Shown in pieces: positions 60,212 to 64,000 of a stretch of DNA of 64,000 nucleotides. The notes under the pieces were generated by a model, which had not been told where the DNA came from, ran no database searches, and saw nothing but the letters and a program-made list of their open reading frames with translations. This DNA comes from Nocardia sp. NBC_00416 (GTDB lineage Bacteria > Actinomycetota > Actinomycetes > Mycobacteriales > Mycobacteriaceae), in assembly GCF_036032445.1 (NCBI RefSeq), contig NZ_CP107932.1, positions 1,056,501 through 1,120,500 of the forward strand, written 5' to 3'. A program made the position numbers and the translations under genes. Numbering within the stretch: position 1 is the first letter of the stretch; every line of letters starts with the position of its first letter.

Positions 60212-62421
60212 GCGGTGGGTGTCCCTTCGGGATCGCGTTCGGTGACATCGTCGCCGCCCGGTTTCGGCTCGTGGTGCTCGCTCGCCGAGCGCCGGAGGTA
60301 GAGATAACCGAGATGGCTTTCGTATTGATCGAGAATGTCGCCGATGATCTGCTCGCGGCCGTAGCTGTTGAGCGAATATCCCTGTGACCCTTCGGCAAGA
60401 TACACCTCGCAGCGGAAATAACGGTCGCCGGAACGTTGCGCGAGCACCGCGTAGGTGGGCGTCGGGGCCGATACCGGGCACACCCGGTATTCGAAACGGG
60501 GCTCATTCGCCTGATCGACGATCAGTTTCGGCGCCGGAAGGTCTTCGTTCCGGCCGGATTCGTCCAACGTCGCAGTGACGCCCATACTGCCGAATTCGCC
60601 GGTGACGGCCCGCATCGCCGGGATCACGGTGTTCGTGACGAACCGCCGCGTCGCCGCCGGGCCGGGATAGTGGACGGTGGCGAGCAGCCTGCGGCGCCAG
60701 CCGCCGTGCTCGGCCGGTCCGCGACCGGCCGCGAGGGCCTTCGGCAGTGTCGTGCGGTAGCTGTCGCGTTTATAGGAATCGTTGCGCACCGCGCGCAGTA
60801 GCGCGATACCGATCAGCGCGAGCACGAACGAGAACGGCAGGCCCATGATGATCGTGGCGTTCTGCAGGGTGGTGATGGCGCCGTCCGTACCCGCGAACAG
60901 CATCGAGAGGGTGAGCAGACCGATCGCCACCGCCCAGAAGATGCGGGTGCCGCGTGCGCAGTCGGCCATCGGATCGGGCAGTTTCGAGGTGAAATTGCCC
61001 ATGACCAGCGCACCCGAATCGGCGCTCGTCGTATAGAACAGCAACCCGGTGAGAGTGGCGATGCCGAGCAGCAGCGGTGCGCCGGGGTACTGCTCGAGTA
61101 GCGAGTAGAAGCCGACCTCGGCCCGTGCCGCCGTCGTCTCGGCGAATTCCCGGTCGCCGCGCGCGACGTTCAGCGCGCTGTTCCCGAAAATCGAAATCCA
61201 CAGCAGGATGAAACTGAACGGCACCACGAGCACACCGAACACGAACTGCCGCAGAGTGCGCCCACGCGAGATGCGTGCGAGGAACAAGCCCACGAACGGC
61301 GCCCAGGCCACCCACCAGGCCCAGAAGAACAGCGTCCAGGCGTCGAGCCACGCGCTCGGCTCGTTGGATGTCTCCGGGTTGCGGTCCCAGGCGAAAGTAT
61401 CCAGCGTCCGGTCGAGGAAAGTCGACAGGTAATCGCCGGCATTCTGCACGAGCGCGTTGAGCAGGAAGTCCGCCGGGCCCGCCACCAGGATGTAGACGAG
61501 CAGGGCGATCGCGAGGACGACATTGAGTTCCGACAGCCGCCGGATGCCCTTGTCCACGCCCGTGGTCGCCGAAATCGTCGCGACGATGACCGACAGCGCG
61601 ATGAGCCCGATCTGGGCGGCCTTGCCCTGCGAGATGCCGAACATTTTCTCCAGCCCGTAGTTGAGCTGCACGACGCCGATGCCCAGCGATGTCGCGATCC
61701 CGAAGATCGTGCCGAGTACCGCCGCGACGTCGATGGCATCGCCCCAGCGGCCGTGGACTCGCCTGCCGAAGATCGGGTAGAGCGCCGCCCGGATGGTCAA
61801 CGGCAGGTTGTGCCGGAACGCGAAATAGGCGAGCGCGCCGCCCATGAGCGCGTACATGGCCCAGCCGCTGATGCCGTAGTGGAATATCGTCCAGGTCGTC
61901 GCCGCGCGGGCCGCCTCGTTGGTCTCGGGGACGCCGGTGGGCGGGTGCAGATAGTCGTACACGGGCTCGGCGACCGAGAAGAACATCAGGTCGATGCCGA
62001 TGCCCGCGGCGAAGAGCATCGACGTCCAGGTGAACAGGCTGTACTCGGGTCGCGACTCCTCCGGACCCAGCCGGTAGCCGCCGTACCTGCTGGCGCCGAG
62101 GAAGACGACGAGGCCGACGATGGCCGTCGCGAGGATGAAATACCACCAGCCGAACCAGGTGACGATGAAGGTCTTGACCCCGCCGACTACGGTTTCGGCG
62201 CTGGTGGGCGAGGCGAGCGCCCAGATCGCGAAGGCCAGCACGAGCCCGGCGGCCGTGAGGAACACCGGTGTGTTGACCGACCGGCGGTCCGCCTCGGGAT
62301 GGGCGGCGGTGGCGGCTTCCGGTGTCGCGCCGGAATCGGTGGGCTCGGTGCCCGATGCGCCGGCTCGGGCCGGCTCGGGGCCGCTGCCGTCCTTGTCCGG
62401 AGGATCGTTGAGACCGCCCAT
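60208..62421 (-). CDS. betT: BCCT-family choline transporter
   Basis: A 737-residue transporter with a ~45-residue charged N-terminal extension, 12 membrane helices and a ~165-residue cytoplasmic C-terminal domain. The helix 3 motif AAGIGIDLMFFSVAEP matches E. coli BetT as I recall it, which is proton-coupled and choline-specific. The tryptophan-rich helix 8 motif is FFWAWWVAWAPFVGLFLARI. The long C-terminus senses osmotic state in the family. It is first in the betT-betB-betA operon. No betI repressor is adjacent, so regulation differs from E. coli. Confidence 0.94.
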   Translation of the reverse strand: MGGLNDPPDKDGSGPEPARAGASGTEPTDSGATPEAATAAHPEADRRSVNTPVFLTAAGLVLAFAIWALASPTSAETVVGGVKTFIVTWFGWWYFILATAIVGLVVFLGASRYGGYRLGPEESRPEYSLFTWTSMLFAAGIGIDLMFFSVAEPVYDYLHPPTGVPETNEAARAATTWTIFHYGISGWAMYALMGGALAYFAFRHNLPLTIRAALYPIFGRRVHGRWGDAIDVAAVLGTIFGIATSLGIGVVQLNYGLEKMFGISQGKAAQIGLIALSVIVATISATTGVDKGIRRLSELNVVLAIALLVYILVAGPADFLLNALVQNAGDYLSTFLDRTLDTFAWDRNPETSNEPSAWLDAWTLFFWAWWVAWAPFVGLFLARISRGRTLRQFVFGVLVVPFSFILLWISIFGNSALNVARGDREFAETTAARAEVGFYSLLEQYPGAPLLLGIATLTGLLFYTTSADSGALVMGNFTSKLPDPMADCARGTRIFWAVAIGLLTLSMLFAGTDGAITTLQNATIIMGLPFSFVLALIGIALLRAVRNDSYKRDSYRTTLPKALAAGRGPAEHGGWRRRLLATVHYPGPAATRRFVTNTVIPAMRAVTGEFGSMGVTATLDESGRNEDLPAPKLIVDQANEPRFEYRVCPVSAPTPTYAVLAQRSGDRYFRCEVYLAEGSQGYSLNSYGREQIIGDILDQYESHLGYLYLRRSASEHHEPKPGGDDVTERDPEGTPTA

Positions 62422-62584
62422 GGGACGAACGGTAGTCGGGGCGGTTCCGTGTCGGTCCGAGGCGCGGGGTATCGCCGATTCGTGTCCCCCGAAAGACAGC
62501 CGGGTGCGGCGTGTCGCCTTTTGACAAGACCACGATCCTGCGCAGTCTTACGGTCGAGTTGTCAACCGATTGGAGTTGAGTCGA

Positions 62585-63013
62585 ATGACCGGCTATATCG
62601 CCACCGCGGAAACCGATATCAGCGCCTCGCCGGAGCATGTGTGGGCCGTGCTGACCGACCCCGAGCAGATCCGCCGGTTCATGTTCGGCGCCGAGGTGCA
62701 CACCGACTGGCAGGTGGGCAGCCCGATCGTCTGGCAGGGGGAGTACGAGGGACGGCCGTACGAGGACAGGGGCGAGATCCTGGCGACCGAGCCCGGCCGG
62801 CTGCTGACGATGACTCATTACAGCCCGCTCGGCGGCCGACCGGACCTGCCGGAGAATTACCACACGCTCACCTATGAGCTGACCGGGAACGGCGCGACGA
62901 CGCATCTGCTGCTGAGCCAGGACAACAACGCCAGTGTGGAAGAAGCCGAGCACGCCGGCGGCATGTGGGAGGCACACGTCGCCGGAATCAAACAAGCCGC
63001 CGAAAGCGACTAG
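62585..63013 (+). CDS. SRPBCC/AHSA1-like protein
   Basis: A 142-residue helix-grip (START-like) protein: ISASPEHVWAVLTDPEQIRR, FMFGAEVHTDWQVGSPIVWQ, RGEILATEPGRLLTMTHYSP, and a C-terminal helix NNASVEEAEHAGGMWEAHVA. This is the AHSA1/SRPBCC group of hydrophobic-ligand or activator proteins. ATG 62585 with GGAG upstream; TTG 62570 is an alternative. A TTGACA at 62521-62526 may be its -35. It is divergent from betT and ends at a strong hairpin. Its ligand is unknown. Confidence 0.88.
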   Translation: MTGYIATAETDISASPEHVWAVLTDPEQIRRFMFGAEVHTDWQVGSPIVWQGEYEGRPYEDRGEILATEPGRLLTMTHYSPLGGRPDLPENYHTLTYELTGNGATTHLLLSQDNNASVEEAEHAGGMWEAHVAGIKQAAESD

Positions 63014-63076
63014 CTCCGGGGCTCGGGCCGACGGCGTGGCTGACCAATGGCAGGTCCAGGGCGTCGGCCGAGCAGA

Positions 63077-63123
63077 CGACCCGGGTCAGGCCGGGCTCGG
63101 TGAGCTCGGCCTGACCCGGGTCG
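63077..63123. terminator. 16-bp terminator hairpin between convergent genes
   Basis: CGACCCGGGTCAGGCC (63077-63092) pairs with GGCCTGACCCGGGTCG (63108-63123) around a 15-base loop. It lies between the SRPBCC gene and the convergent hydrolase gene and can serve both. Confidence 0.78.
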
Positions 63124-63190
63124 CGTCCTACCTGATCACCGAACGCACGATCCGCGAGGTGCGCTGGGTCCCAGGTGCTCGGACCGCCGG

Positions 63191-64000
63191 TCAGGGCCTA
63201 CCGTCGGATGCCTCGGCCTGCCCGCCGCCGAACACTTCCTGGACGAGCAGCTGTTGCGTCTTCTGGAATGCCGCGGACAGGGACAGTGCGGCGTCGTCCA
63301 CATAGTTCAGCGCGCCGGTCATGGTCTTGCTGCCGTCGAGTGTGCTGTACATCAGCGCCCCGTGACCCGCGGCGCCGCCATTGTGGGTGATGACGGTGCC
63401 GTACTCCGTTTTCTGAACGAACACCCCCAGGCCGTAGTCCATGTTCGGTATGCCCGTCGGGCGCGGTGTGCACATCTCGGCCAGCAGCGGAGCAGGCAGG
63501 AGTGTGCCGTCCATGAGTGCGGCGATGAAGAGGTGCAGGTCCTGGGTCGTCGAGATCATGTCGCCGCCGGTGGAGATCCAGGAGGGGTTGTGGCGGGTGA
63601 CGTCGACTGTCTGCTCCTGCCCGGCGTCCTCGTACCGGTAGTAGGCGTGGGCGTGCGGTTCGGCGATCTCCGTCTCGGTGGTCGGTGCCGAGGTGCCGGA
63701 CAGCCCGAGCGGCCCCGTGATCAGTCGCCGCAACTCATCGGCGAACGAATTGCCGGTGACCCGTTCGATCAGCAGCCTCGCCAGCACGTAGTTGGTGTTG
63801 GAATAGCTCCAGCCCGCGCCCGGTTCGAACCGGGCCGGTTCGGACAGCGCCAGCCGAACCAGCTCCTCCGGCCGGTAGGTGTGGAACCGGTTGTCCACCC
63901 ACTCTTTGCCCGCGACGGTGGAGGGGATCCCCGCCACCATCGTCCCGTCCTCGTAGTACTCGCCGGTGAAGTTGAAAACTCCGCTGGTGTGCTGCAACAG
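63191..64000 (-). CDS. Beta-lactamase-fold serine hydrolase, partial at the window edge
   Basis: The C-terminal ~270 residues of a class C beta-lactamase/D-alanyl-D-alanine carboxypeptidase-type serine hydrolase, cut by the window end. Its first visible residues (LLQHTSGVFNFTG) are the conserved helix just after the catalytic SxxK, which lies outside. The second motif YxN is WSYSNTNYVLARLL, and the third is HNGGAAGHGALM (HxG type). Enzymes with this set hydrolyse D-amino acid peptides, esters or beta-lactams; secreted forms are common in actinobacteria. The N-terminal signal, if any, is out of view. Confidence 0.9.
   Translation of the reverse strand: MLQHTSGVFNFTGEYYEDGTMVAGIPSTVAGKEWVDNRFHTYRPEELVRLALSEPARFEPGAGWSYSNTNYVLARLLIERVTGNSFADELRRLITGPLGLSGTSAPTTETEIAEPHAHAYYRYEDAGQEQTVDVTRHNPSWISTGGDMISTTQDLHLFIAALMDGTLLPAPLLAEMCTPRPTGIPNMDYGLGVFVQKTEYGTVITHNGGAAGHGALMYSTLDGSKTMTGALNYVDDAALSLSAAFQKTQQLLVQEVFGGGQAEASDGRP

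Overview
This is a high-GC actinobacterial chromosome segment, most likely from Nocardia or a close relative in the Mycobacteriales. The evidence is GC-rich codon use with frequent GTG starts, AGGAGG-type ribosome sites and 4-base ATGA/GTGA overlaps, a full-length carboxylic acid reductase with the Nocardia/Mycobacterium three-domain layout, a SigC-type ECF sigma factor, an IdeR-like iron box, an F420-type LLM oxidoreductase, and many MarR, TetR, MerR, PucR and LacI regulators. I see no prophage structural genes, conjugation genes or CRISPR array. The only intact mobile element is one IS5-type insertion sequence.

Layout. 0-6.3 kb: a MarR regulator and a NitT/TauT-type ABC importer, with an MFS exporter and a second, cytosolic binding-protein-like gene. 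6.3-10.7 kb: a PhzF-like enzyme, then a probable copper cluster (SigC-type sigma factor, membrane protein, PCuAC copper chaperone, Tat-exported DyP peroxidase). 11-14.5 kb: a secreted glycine-zipper protein, then an oxidoreductase/SDR pair divergent from a TetR gene over a perfect operator. 14.6-17 kb: a conserved gene of unknown function followed on the same strand by tRNA-like sequences and a 14-bp terminator hairpin, with an IS5-type element inserted upstream. 17-23.8 kb: a semialdehyde dehydrogenase, then a complete Fe-siderophore ABC importer behind an IdeR-like box, convergent with an EntS-like exporter.

25-33 kb: a polar amino acid ABC importer, a LacI regulator and a divergent four-gene catabolic operon (DHDPS-like aldolase, FAD amine oxidase, allophanate-hydrolase C-domain-like protein, hydantoinase). 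An identical 18-bp motif lies in front of both transcription units, so they look like one regulon for uptake and breakdown of a cyclic amide or N-substituted amino acid. 33-39.4 kb: an LLM enzyme with a MerR-type promoter, the carboxylic acid reductase, a PucR-type regulator and a SnoaL-like protein. 39.4-44 kb: a long, AT-richer leader, a tandem-duplicated ATP-grasp ligase and an MFS exporter, resembling a minimal peptide-ligase plus efflux locus.

44-50 kb: a HEAT-repeat/MerR-HEAT operon behind a 19-bp-spacer promoter, a membrane class III cyclase paired with a second MerR regulator, a PucR-type regulator, and a decayed MFS gene next to an intact ArsR-type regulator and its operators. 50-57 kb: a BrkB-like membrane protein, an ABC-F ATPase, a VOC protein, an FAD monooxygenase divergent from a GntR-TetR fusion regulator over a 13-bp inverted repeat, and a 44-aa lysine-rich protein. 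57-62.4 kb: a betT-betB-betA operon turning imported choline into glycine betaine. 62.5-64 kb: a SRPBCC protein and a beta-lactamase-fold hydrolase cut by the window edge.

The strongest candidates for something undescribed are the tRNA-like RNA plus conserved-gene unit (14.65-15.78 kb) and the tandem ATP-grasp/exporter locus (40.2-43.9 kb).
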